From: Paraburkholderia silvatlantica
Lineage (GTDB): Bacteria > Pseudomonadota > Gammaproteobacteria > Burkholderiales > Burkholderiaceae
Length of the DNA stretch: 64,000 bases
Reading direction: 5' to 3'
Assembly (NCBI RefSeq): GCF_003096715.1
Contig: NZ_QEOL01000003.1
Coordinates: forward strand, 310,001 to 374,000
Position 1 is the stretch's first letter, and every line of letters starts with the position of its first letter. A program made the translations under genes and the position numbers. Positions 47,470-57,066 of the stretch are shown here, one piece after another. The notes under the pieces are model-generated. The model had not been told where the DNA came from and made no database searches. It saw nothing but the letters and a program-made list of their open reading frames with translations.

Positions 47470-47653
47470 GCCGGTTCCACTGCGGTATTCGTCAAAGCGT
47501 CTGCGCAACGTGTTTCGCGGGTGCGATCCGCGCGCGAAGTGGGCATGACGAGCGCGTCACCGTCGACGACAACCTCGCCATGGACGGTGCAAACGGTGTC
47601 GCGCTCATCCCTGGCGCCAGGTCTTCGAAGTCGTATCCTGCAATGTCGTTCAT
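47466..47653 (-). pseudogene. Internally deleted phaJ/MaoC-type (R)-enoyl-CoA hydratase gene
   Basis: The ATG at 47653 (AGGA 9 bases upstream) reads MNDIAGYDFEDLAPGMSA, the usual opening of a MaoC/PhaJ hydratase. After about 18 codons the homologous protein resumes in a different frame with VHGEVVVDGDALVMPTSRAD, the usual C-terminal strand, ending at a TGA that overlaps the phaC ATG. Intact PhaJ is about 130-160 residues; about 250 bases of the core, including the catalytic Asp/His motif, are missing. The N-terminal frame itself runs on to 47492, giving a useless 53-residue peptide. The family assignment is from recognised N- and C-terminal patterns. Confidence 0.6.
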
Positions 47654-47895
47654 GGGTGATCCTAAGGAAATGGGGAGCGCGTTCAGCCGTCGTGTCGTGA
47701 TTCTTCACACGAAGTGTCGTCGGTACTGGGTTCACGATTGAAATTACACAATACGGCAAACGCGAATCTCGCATTTACGATTGGACGCCATGGTTTTTAT
47801 ATTTCGCGCCATCGCTTGATATCGAATGGGGCGGAAAAAGGGCGGCAGGTGGGGCGCGCCGCGTTTGCGCGAGCAGCAGGCTGTTGCGGCTTCGC

Positions 47896-48615
47896 TCAAA
47901 GCCCAGGCGAGCGCGCGCCGCTCGCGCGCAAGATCAACCGCACCACTTCCTCGGTGCTCGCCTCGAATCCCGCCGTCGAAAGCGCGCGCTTGCCCGAGAG
48001 CGCGCGAATTTGCGCCTCGAAGTCGGCATAGTGCTGCGTGGTTGCCCAGATCATGAAGAGCAGCGTTTTCGGATCGACGGGTGCGAGCAATCCCTCCGCA
48101 ATCCAGTGATCGATCAGCTTCACGCGCGTTTCCATCCACGGCTTCACACGCTTGAGCAGGATGTCCTGCATATGCGTCGCGCCGCTGATGATCTCGTTCG
48201 CCCACACTTTCGATCCAAGCGGCCTGCGCCGCGAGAGTTCCATCTTCGCGCGCACGTAGCCTCCAATGGCCTCGACCGGATCGTCGCTCGCGTCGAAGGT
48301 ATTGGCGGCCGCGTTCCATTCCTCGAACAGATCGTCGAGCACGCGCCAGTAGAGCGCGAGTTTGGTCGGGAAGTAGTAGTGCAGATTGGCCTTCGGCAGG
48401 CCCGCACGCTCCGCGATCAGCGCCGTGCTCGCGCCTTCGAAGCCGCGCTCGGCGAACACCGCCTCCGCGCAGGCGAGCAGATGGGCTTCGTTCGACTCGC
48501 GAATGGCGGCTTTGCGCCTGCGCGGCTTGTGCGCTGCGTCAGCGGCTTCCCGTTCGTGCGCCGTACCGCGCATCGCGCGGGTCGCGGCTCGTGTCGTGGG
48601 TTCGTCGTCGCGCAT
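47896..48615 (-). CDS. TetR-family regulator, RutR-like
   Basis: 240 residues from the ATG at 48615. The start is uncertain: the frame is open to 48756, and no ATG has a good ribosome site. The N-terminal 50 residues are basic and probably disordered. The helix-turn-helix region with GLPKANLHYYFPTKLALYWRVL, then EWNAAANTFDASDDPVEAIGGYVRAKMELSRRRP, and LLFMIWATTQHYADFEAQI follow the E. coli RutR sequence closely. RutR senses uracil. The divergent neighbour is the pyrimidine-degradation operon, and a TetR-type palindrome lies between them. Confidence 0.82.
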   Translation of the reverse strand: MRDDEPTTRAATRAMRGTAHEREAADAAHKPRRRKAAIRESNEAHLLACAEAVFAERGFEGASTALIAERAGLPKANLHYYFPTKLALYWRVLDDLFEEWNAAANTFDASDDPVEAIGGYVRAKMELSRRRPLGSKVWANEIISGATHMQDILLKRVKPWMETRVKLIDHWIAEGLLAPVDPKTLLFMIWATTQHYADFEAQIRALSGKRALSTAGFEASTEEVVRLILRASGARSPGL

Positions 48616-48961
48616 GATGGTCGGTCCGTTCAGAAGCGAAGAGGCGGTGCACGGCTGCCGCGCCCGTGCCGGCTTCATTGTAGTCACGATGTAAGCGCCT
48701 TGTGCATTCACCGCCCTCGGGGAAAACGCGCGGAACGCGGGCGGGTTTTCGCGCACCGCAGCATCGATGGCACGCTTCTCGCTGGTAACACCGCATTGAA
48801 TTCGAGAAGTTTATCGCCTACAACCTGTCCAATCGGACAGGATTCGCGGGGCGGGGTTTCGGGAGCCGCGATGCGCCATTCGAGCGTGCACCGCCATGGC
48901 GCTTCCCGCCCCAGAAGGTGGCGCGAATGCACGTTTGACGAACACGGAAAGGAGGGCACGC
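48616..48961. other. Divergent promoter region of the pyrimidine-degradation locus
   Basis: 346-base gap between the RutR-like regulator and the first catabolic gene. Apart from the palindrome at 48824-48841 and ordinary AT-rich promoter-like sequence near 48795-48820, nothing was seen. Confidence 0.5.
48824..48841. promoter_or_regulatory. TetR-type operator palindrome
   Basis: CCTGTCC-AATC-GGACAGG is a perfect 7-4-7 palindrome, the form usual for TetR-family dimers. It lies 120 bases before the amidohydrolase ATG and about 210 bases before the regulator start, suited to control both. Confidence 0.62.
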
Positions 48962-50227
48962 ATGAACGCAGTAAGCGAAGCCGCGCTGACGACCGCGATT
49001 CACGTGAACGGCCAGCGTTTGTGGGACAGCCTGATGGAGATGGCAAAAATCGGCGCCACGCCCAAGGGCGGCGTGTGCCGTCTCGCGCTCACCGATCTCG
49101 ACAAGACAGGGCGCGATCTCATCGTGCAATGGGCGAAAGAGGCGGGCTGCACGGTGAGCGTCGATCAGATGGGCAACGTGTTCATGCGCCGCGCGGGACG
49201 CAACAACGACCTGCCGCCGGTGATGACCGGCTCGCACGCCGACTCTCAGCCCACGGGCGGGCGCTTCGACGGCATCTATGGCGTGCTGGGCGGGCTCGAG
49301 GTGATCCGCTCGCTCAACGATCACGGCATCCAAACCGAGCGCCCCGTTGAAACCGTGATCTGGACCAACGAGGAAGGCTCGCGCTTCGCGCCAGCGATGG
49401 TCGCCTCCGGCGTGTTCGCGGGCGTTTTCACGCTCGACTACGGGCTTTCCCGCAAGGACGTCGACGGCAAGACTATCGGCGAGGAGTTGCAGCGCATCGG
49501 CTATGCGGGCGAACTGCCGTGCGGCGGGCGCAAGATTCACGCGGCGTTCGAACTGCATATCGAGCAGGGGCCGATACTCGAAGCCGAAAACAAGACGATC
49601 GGCGTCGTGACGGACGCGCAGGGGCAGCGCTGGTACGAAGTCGTGCTCACGGGGCAGGAAGCGCACGCGGGCCCGACGCCCATGCCGCGCCGCCGCGACG
49701 CGCTGCTGGGCGCCTCGCGTGTCGTGCAGCTCGTGAACGACATTGGTCTGCGCCATGCACCGCTAGCCTGTGCGACGGTCGGCATGATGCAGGTGCACCC
49801 GAATTCGCGCAACGTGATTCCGGGCCGCGTGTTCTTTACCATCGATTTCCGCCATCCCCAGGACGACGTGCTCGCGCAGATGGACGCCGAGTTGCGCGAA
49901 GGCATCGAACGGATTGCCGGGCAAGGCAAACTCGAAGCGCAGGTCGAGCAGATTTTCTATTACGCACCGGTGCCGTTCGACAAGGCCTGCGTGAACTCCG
50001 TGCGCGCGGCGGCGCAGCGCTTTGGCTACTCGAACCGCGAGATCGTTTCGGGCGCGGGCCACGACGCGTGCTATCTCGCAACGGTCGCGCCGACTTCGAT
50101 GGTGTTCGTGCCATGCATCGACGGCATCAGTCACAACGAGGTCGAGGACGCGACGATCGAATGGATCGAGGCGGGCGCGAACGTGCTGCTGCACGCCATG
50201 CTCGAACGCGCGAACGAATCCGGCTGA
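48962..50227 (+). CDS. Zn-dependent amidohydrolase, beta-ureidopropionase/N-carbamoyl-amino-acid hydrolase type
   Basis: Third step of reductive pyrimidine breakdown: N-carbamoyl-beta-alanine to beta-alanine, CO2 and ammonia. 421 residues; M20-type dimetal peptidase fold: SHADSQPTGGRFDGIYGVLGGLEV (metal ligands His and Asp), NEEGSRFAP (Glu pair), HIEQGPILE, GQEAHAGPTPM, and GAGHDACYLA. AAGGAGGGCACGC precedes the ATG at 48962. It opens the operon with preT, preA, an NCS1 permease and dihydropyrimidinase. Related enzymes use carbamoyl-L-amino acids or allantoate; context favours ureidopropionate. Confidence 0.85.
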   Translation: MNAVSEAALTTAIHVNGQRLWDSLMEMAKIGATPKGGVCRLALTDLDKTGRDLIVQWAKEAGCTVSVDQMGNVFMRRAGRNNDLPPVMTGSHADSQPTGGRFDGIYGVLGGLEVIRSLNDHGIQTERPVETVIWTNEEGSRFAPAMVASGVFAGVFTLDYGLSRKDVDGKTIGEELQRIGYAGELPCGGRKIHAAFELHIEQGPILEAENKTIGVVTDAQGQRWYEVVLTGQEAHAGPTPMPRRRDALLGASRVVQLVNDIGLRHAPLACATVGMMQVHPNSRNVIPGRVFFTIDFRHPQDDVLAQMDAELREGIERIAGQGKLEAQVEQIFYYAPVPFDKACVNSVRAAAQRFGYSNREIVSGAGHDACYLATVAPTSMVFVPCIDGISHNEVEDATIEWIEAGANVLLHAMLERANESG

Positions 50228-50350
50228 CGCCTTCGACACCAATGCAAGCGGCCTGAGAGCCGCGCTGTCTTTTACGCTTTCCCCATGTACCGGCTGCGCA
50301 TGTCATGCACAGCCGGCGGACCCGTGTTGTGCCTCGCAAGGAGCGTCCGG

Positions 50351-51760
50351 ATGTCCCAGTCCCACTCGAATGCCGCCGACGGCATCGCGCCTGGCCGCCT
50401 CACGGCCGAGCAGCTAGGCTGCAACTTCGCCGACGTCGCACCGCCACTCTCCGCCAACGCAGCCGTCATTGCCGCCGACCGCTGCCACTATTGTTACGAC
50501 GCGCCCTGTGTCGCTGCCTGCCCGACTGGCATCGACATTCCGGGCTTTATCCGCAAGATCGGCAACGGCAATTTCAAGGGCGCGGCGCGCGACATATTGA
50601 GCGCGAATCCGCTGGGCGGCACGTGTGCGCGCGTGTGCCCGACCGAAATTCTTTGCGAAGGTGCGTGCGTGCGGAATCATCAGGACGGCGAACCAGTCAG
50701 GATCGGCGCGCTGCAGCGCCATGCCACCGACTTTCAGATGGCACGCGAAGCCGCCGGCGCGCCGGCGCTCTTCAAACGCGCGGGTGAGACGGGACGGCGC
50801 GTTGCCGTGGTCGGGGCCGGACCGGCGGGGCTTGCCTGCGCGCATACGCTGGCGCTCGCCGGGCATCGCGTGAGCGTGTTCGACGCGGGCGAGAAGCCGG
50901 GCGGGCTCAACGAATACGGCATCGCAGCGTACAAGGTCGTCGACGATTTTGCGCAGCGCGAAGTGCGATGGCTGCTTTCCATCGGCGGGATCGAAATACG
51001 TCAGGGCCAGCGGCTTGGCCGTGACGTCACGCTTACGGAACTGCGCGCCGCTTATGACGCCGTGTTCATTGGCGTGGGCCTTGGCGGCACGCAGGCGCTT
51101 GCCATTGAAGGCGAAGCGCTCGATGGCGTGCGCGATGCTGTGGAATTTATCGCACGCCTGCGCGAAGCCGACGAACTTTCTACGCTAGCGGTGGGCCGCA
51201 AGGTCGTGGTGATCGGCGGCGGCAATACGGCTATCGACGCTGCCGTGCAAAGCCGCAAGCTGGGCGCGGAGCAGGTGACGCTGGCCTATCGCCGTGGCGC
51301 GGCGCAGATGAGCGCCACCTGGGCCGAGCAGGAATTCGCACGCGCGCAGGGCGTGGTGCTGGTCGAATGGATGAAGCCGCTGCGCATTACCGGCGACACC
51401 CGCGTGCAGGCCGTGGAGTTCGAGCGCACCGCGCTCGATGCGGGCGGCGCGTTGCGCGGCACCGGCGAGATCGTGCGCGTGGAAGCCGACATGGTCTTGA
51501 AAGCCATCGGTCAAAAGCTCTTGCCCGAAGGCCTGGTTGGCCCCGACGCCCTGCAACTTACCGCGGGCGGCGCGCGCATTGCCGTGGATGCGCATGGAGC
51601 GACATCCGTCGAAGGCGTATTCGCGGGTGGCGACTGCGCGGGCCATGGCGCAACCGATCTCACCGTGCAGGCTGTGCAGGACGGCAAGCTCGCCGCGCGC
51701 GCGATCGACCGCTACCTCGCGGAGTCAGTCCGCCAGAGCCGCTTGAACTGCGCAGCTTGA
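50351..51760 (+). CDS. preT: Dihydropyrimidine dehydrogenase, NAD(P)H/flavin subunit
   Basis: 469 residues. An N-terminal cluster region with CHYCYDAPCVAACPTGIDIP and GTCARVCPTEILCEGACV (Cys for two [4Fe-4S]) is followed by a FAD site VVGAGPAGLACAHTLALAGH and an NAD site VVIGGGNTAIDAAV. This matches PreT, the homologue of the N-terminal half of mammalian DPD. Start ATG at 50351 with AAGGAG 7-8 bases upstream. PreA is encoded next; the two reduce uracil and thymine. Confidence 0.92.
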   Translation: MSQSHSNAADGIAPGRLTAEQLGCNFADVAPPLSANAAVIAADRCHYCYDAPCVAACPTGIDIPGFIRKIGNGNFKGAARDILSANPLGGTCARVCPTEILCEGACVRNHQDGEPVRIGALQRHATDFQMAREAAGAPALFKRAGETGRRVAVVGAGPAGLACAHTLALAGHRVSVFDAGEKPGGLNEYGIAAYKVVDDFAQREVRWLLSIGGIEIRQGQRLGRDVTLTELRAAYDAVFIGVGLGGTQALAIEGEALDGVRDAVEFIARLREADELSTLAVGRKVVVIGGGNTAIDAAVQSRKLGAEQVTLAYRRGAAQMSATWAEQEFARAQGVVLVEWMKPLRITGDTRVQAVEFERTALDAGGALRGTGEIVRVEADMVLKAIGQKLLPEGLVGPDALQLTAGGARIAVDAHGATSVEGVFAGGDCAGHGATDLTVQAVQDGKLAARAIDRYLAESVRQSRLNCAA

Positions 51761-51808
51761 TCCAGGCGAGCAGCACACTGAATCCAGACAACACGAAGGA
51801 GTCGCATC

Positions 51809-53086
51809 ATGGCCGACCTGCGCTGCACGATTGCCGGCATTGAATCGCCGAACCCGTTCTGGCTTGCCTCCGCACCGCCCACCGACAAGGCCTACAACGT
51901 CAACCGCGCCTTCGAAGCGGGCTGGGGCGGCGTGGTCTGGAAAACACTCGGGCTCGATCCGCACGTGGTGAACGTGAGCTCGCGCTATGGCGCCACCACG
52001 TGGCGCGGCCAGCGCATGGCAGGGTTGAACAACATCGAGCTCATTACCGACCGGCCGCTCGACGTAAACCTCAAGGAAATCGCGCAGGTGAAGCGCGACT
52101 GGCCAGACCGGGCGCTCATCGTCTCGCTGATGGTGCCCTGCACCGAGCAGGACTGGAAGTGGATCCTGCCGCAAGTGGAAGCTACCGGCGCCGATGCGGT
52201 GGAGCTCAACTTCGGCTGCCCGCATGGCATGAGCGAGCGCGGCATGGGCGCGGCCGTGGGGCAGGTTCCCGAATACATCGAAATGGTCACGCGCTGGGTG
52301 AAGGAGGGCACGCGCCTGCCTTGCCTCGTGAAACTCACGCCCAACGTGACCGACATACGCCACGGCGCGCGCGCGGCGATGAAGGGCGGCGCGGACGGCG
52401 TCTCGCTCATCAATACGATCAATTCGATCGTGGGCGTCGATCTCGACGTGATGGCGCCGCTGCCCACCGTGGATGGAAAAGGCACGCACGGCGGCTACTG
52501 CGGCCCCGCCGCGAAGCCCATTGCGCTGCACATGGTGGCGGAAATCGCGCGCGACCCGCAAACGCACGGCTTGCCCATCTCCGGTATCGGCGGCATTTCC
52601 GACTGGCGAGACGCCGCCGAATTTATCGTGCTGGGCGCGGCAAGCGTGCAGGTGTGCACCGCCGCGATGCACTACGGATTCCGAATTGTCAGCGATATGA
52701 TCGACGGCCTTTCAAACTGGATGGACGACAAGGGCTACGCGAATCTCGACGCCATTCGCGGCCGCGCCGTGCCCAACGTCACCGACTGGCAGTACCTGAA
52801 CCTGAACTACGACATCAAGGCACGCATCGATCAGGACCGCTGTATTCAGTGCGGGCTCTGCCATATCGCCTGCGAGGACACGTCGCATCAGGCGATTACC
52901 GCCACGCGCGACGGCAAGCGTCACTTCGAGGTAGTCGACGCAAACTGTGTCGGGTGCAATTTATGCATGCATGTCTGCCCGGTCGACCAATGCATCACGA
53001 TGGAGCGCGTCGACTCGGGCCGCTACGCGAACTGGACCACGCATCCCAACAACCCGGCGCGCGTGGCCGATCCGAAAGCCGCCTGA
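51809..53086 (+). CDS. preA: Dihydropyrimidine dehydrogenase, catalytic subunit
   Basis: 425 residues. The N-terminal FMN-binding alpha/beta barrel, of the dihydroorotate dehydrogenase type, has NPFWLASAPPTDKAYNVNRAFEAGWGG and NFGCPHGMSERGMG with the catalytic Cys at about 132-134; the C-terminal part has two [4Fe-4S] motifs, CIQCGLCHIAC and CVGCNLCMHVCP. It works with PreT to reduce uracil/thymine to the 5,6-dihydro forms. AAGGAG precedes the ATG at 51809. Confidence 0.93.
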   Translation: MADLRCTIAGIESPNPFWLASAPPTDKAYNVNRAFEAGWGGVVWKTLGLDPHVVNVSSRYGATTWRGQRMAGLNNIELITDRPLDVNLKEIAQVKRDWPDRALIVSLMVPCTEQDWKWILPQVEATGADAVELNFGCPHGMSERGMGAAVGQVPEYIEMVTRWVKEGTRLPCLVKLTPNVTDIRHGARAAMKGGADGVSLINTINSIVGVDLDVMAPLPTVDGKGTHGGYCGPAAKPIALHMVAEIARDPQTHGLPISGIGGISDWRDAAEFIVLGAASVQVCTAAMHYGFRIVSDMIDGLSNWMDDKGYANLDAIRGRAVPNVTDWQYLNLNYDIKARIDQDRCIQCGLCHIACEDTSHQAITATRDGKRHFEVVDANCVGCNLCMHVCPVDQCITMERVDSGRYANWTTHPNNPARVADPKAA

Positions 53087-53150
53087 CGCATTGAAACAGA
53101 ACTGAGCCGAACCGAACCAGACCAACGACAAGCCACGGAGAACTGCAACC

Positions 53151-54653
53151 ATGAGTCAGCCATTGACAGGCGACGCCAGCGTGCGCCGCGCCGAAAGCGA
53201 GTTATACAACGACGATCTCGCGCCAACCGGCGCCGCGCAGCGCACGTGGCGCTGGTATCACTTTGCGGCGCTCTGGGTGGGCATGGTGATGAACATCGCC
53301 TCGTACATGCTCGCGGCTGGGCTGACCGAGCAGGGCATGTCGCCGTGGCAGTCGGTGCTCACGGTGCTGCTCGGCAATCTCATCGTGCTCGTGCCGATGC
53401 TGCTGATCGGGCACGCCGGCACGAAATACGGCATTCCCTACGCGGTGCTGGTGCGTTCCTCGTTCGGCACGCAGGGCGCGAAATTGCCGGCCATGCTGCG
53501 CGCCATCGTGGCGTGCGGCTGGTACGGTATCCAGTCGTGGCTCGGCGGCAGCGCCATCTATACGCTCGCCAATATCCTTACGCACAACGCTCTGGTGGGC
53601 GACGCGCTGCCGTTTCTCGGCATCTCGATCGGCCAGGGTGCGTGCTTCCTTGTGTTCTGGGTGCTGCAACTCTACTTCATCCTGCATGGCACCGATTCGA
53701 TTCGCTGGCTCGAAAGCTGGTCCGCGCCCATCAAGGTCGTGATGTGCGTAGTGCTCGTGTGGTGGGCCTGTTCGAAGGCGGGCGGCGTGGGTTCGATGCT
53801 CTCGCAGCCTTCCCAGTTCGCCGCCGGCGGCAAGAAGGCGGGTCTCTTCTGGGCGACGTTCTGGCCGAGTCTCACGGCCATGGTGGGCTTTTGGGCCACG
53901 CTCGCGCTCAATATTCCCGACTTCACGCGCTTCGCGAAAACGCAGAAGGACCAGTTCGTTGGGCAGGCCATCGGCCTGCCCATTCCAATGGCGCTGCTTT
54001 CGGTGGTCTCGGTCGTCGTGACTTCTGCCACGGTGGTGATCTACGGCAAGGCGATCTGGGACCCCATCGATCTCACCAGCCGCATGGAAGGCGTGGGCGT
54101 GGGCATCGCGCTCGTCATCCTCACGCTCGATACGATGTGCTGCAATCTCGCCGCCAATCTCGTCGGTCCGGCCTACGATTTTTCGAGCCTCTGGCCCAAG
54201 GCGATCTCGTACAAGGCGGGTGGGCTCATTACCGCAGGTATCGCCATCGTGATGATGCCGTGGAAGATTCTCGCCACCACGCAGGGCTACATTTTCACCT
54301 GGCTCGTCGGCTATTCCGCGTTGCTCGGACCCGTGGCGGGCATTCTCATCGTCGATTACTTCCTCGTTCGCGGCACGCGCCTCGATACGGCCCAGCTATT
54401 CGAGGAGAACGGCGAATATGCCTATTCGAACGGCTGGAACCCGGCGGCCGTCATCGCGCTGGTCGTGGGCGTGCTGCCCAATCTGCCGGGCTTTCTCAAT
54501 ACCGCGTTCCCGAATGTGTTTCCCTCCGTTCCCGACGCGTTCAAAAGTATTTACACCTACGCGTGGTTCGTGGGACTGGCGATTGCGGCGCTCGTCTACG
54601 GCGTGATGATGAAGCTCGGCAAGAGCCGGCGCCCGAGTGTGGCAAGTGCGTGA
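53151..54653 (+). CDS. NCS1-family nucleobase permease
   Basis: 500 residues, about 12 helices. Early segments include WRWYHFAALWVGMVMNIASYMLAAGL (helix 1) and GIPYAVLVRSSFGTQGAKLPAM with the substrate-contact sequence, ACGWYGIQSWLGG, and ALNIPDFTRFAKTQKDQ typical of the family. Position between preA and dihydropyrimidinase makes uracil/thymine or dihydropyrimidine the likely cargo; allantoin and hydantoin carriers belong to the same family. Confidence 0.85.
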   Translation: MSQPLTGDASVRRAESELYNDDLAPTGAAQRTWRWYHFAALWVGMVMNIASYMLAAGLTEQGMSPWQSVLTVLLGNLIVLVPMLLIGHAGTKYGIPYAVLVRSSFGTQGAKLPAMLRAIVACGWYGIQSWLGGSAIYTLANILTHNALVGDALPFLGISIGQGACFLVFWVLQLYFILHGTDSIRWLESWSAPIKVVMCVVLVWWACSKAGGVGSMLSQPSQFAAGGKKAGLFWATFWPSLTAMVGFWATLALNIPDFTRFAKTQKDQFVGQAIGLPIPMALLSVVSVVVTSATVVIYGKAIWDPIDLTSRMEGVGVGIALVILTLDTMCCNLAANLVGPAYDFSSLWPKAISYKAGGLITAGIAIVMMPWKILATTQGYIFTWLVGYSALLGPVAGILIVDYFLVRGTRLDTAQLFEENGEYAYSNGWNPAAVIALVVGVLPNLPGFLNTAFPNVFPSVPDAFKSIYTYAWFVGLAIAALVYGVMMKLGKSRRPSVASA

Positions 54654-54682
54654 GGGATTGCAGCGCGAATTCGCTTAACTGA

Positions 54683-56173
<1,491 letters not shown>

Positions 56174-56197
56174 TCTGATTGACGGCGGCGTGTCGCT

Positions 56198-57052
56198 TCA
56201 CGGAACGAGACATCTCACGTAGTTGATCGGGGCGTGATCCGCGAGGTCGCGCACCATGACGTTACCGATGCGCCACGCGTAGTTGAGCAGATAGTCGTCA
56301 CGCGCGGCGGCGCGGTCCGCCTGCACGAAGGCATCGTCGGCGTGCGGTGCCAGCGCGCCTGCGCGCGTGATGTAGTTCGACGCTCCTGCGTGGACGTATC
56401 CGCCAATGGGCGGTGGCAGATCGGTGACGAGATCGCAGCAGTCGACATAGCGGGTGATGCCGACCCCGTCGAGCGTCGCGACAAACGTCGCGTCGCCTAC
56501 GCGAGGCGAACCGAACGTCACGAGGGCGTTTGGCGTGCATAGGCTGGCAAAGAGCGTCGCGATGGCTGCACCGAGACTATGGCCTGTCACGATGAGTTGG
56601 GTTCCCGGTGCAATTGTCTCTTTGAGCCAGTTGTCGGCCGCTGCGCGCAAGCCGCGGGCGGCATGTGCAAATCCGGCGTGGACTTTCCCTGCGCTTTCCG
56701 TCCAGTCTGTCAGACTGCCTTCGAGGTCGATTGCGATATCGGTAAGCGACTGCGGTTCCGTTCCCCGGAACGCGAGCACGACAAGCTTGTCGGATTGCCT
56801 CGCGGCGCCGAAGCCATGCGTGTCGTCGGCGGCATTGTTGAAGGGAACGGCGCCTTCAAAATCCACCAGCGCGAGCGCTTGTTCGAGCCGCTGGAGTTCG
56901 GCCCCGCCTTTCTCGTAGCGTATGTAGGCAAGCCGGGCGAACTCCGCGCATAGTCCGCCGATGTCGTATTTGCCACCGGCAGTGAACACCGTCGGCCTGA
57001 GTTCCGGCGAGTTGAGCGCGTCGCGCGATGGGTCGTAGGGGATAGCGCACAT
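56198..57052 (-). CDS. Class 3 lipase-family protein
   Basis: 284 residues, alpha/beta hydrolase. The nucleophile elbow is GHSLGAA; FRGTEP supplies the oxyanion turn, and late Asp/His residues (DLVTDLP, DHAPINYV) complete a triad. There is no signal peptide. The ATG at 57052 has GGAG 6 bases upstream, which decides it over the ATG at 57058 and one at 57124. It lies 14 bases after the stop of the membrane patatin, so the two are almost certainly cotranscribed. Confidence 0.85.
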   Translation of the reverse strand: MCAIPYDPSRDALNSPELRPTVFTAGGKYDIGGLCAEFARLAYIRYEKGGAELQRLEQALALVDFEGAVPFNNAADDTHGFGAARQSDKLVVLAFRGTEPQSLTDIAIDLEGSLTDWTESAGKVHAGFAHAARGLRAAADNWLKETIAPGTQLIVTGHSLGAAIATLFASLCTPNALVTFGSPRVGDATFVATLDGVGITRYVDCCDLVTDLPPPIGGYVHAGASNYITRAGALAPHADDAFVQADRAAARDDYLLNYAWRIGNVMVRDLADHAPINYVRCLVP

Positions 57053-57066
57053 GTGCATCTCCGTCT

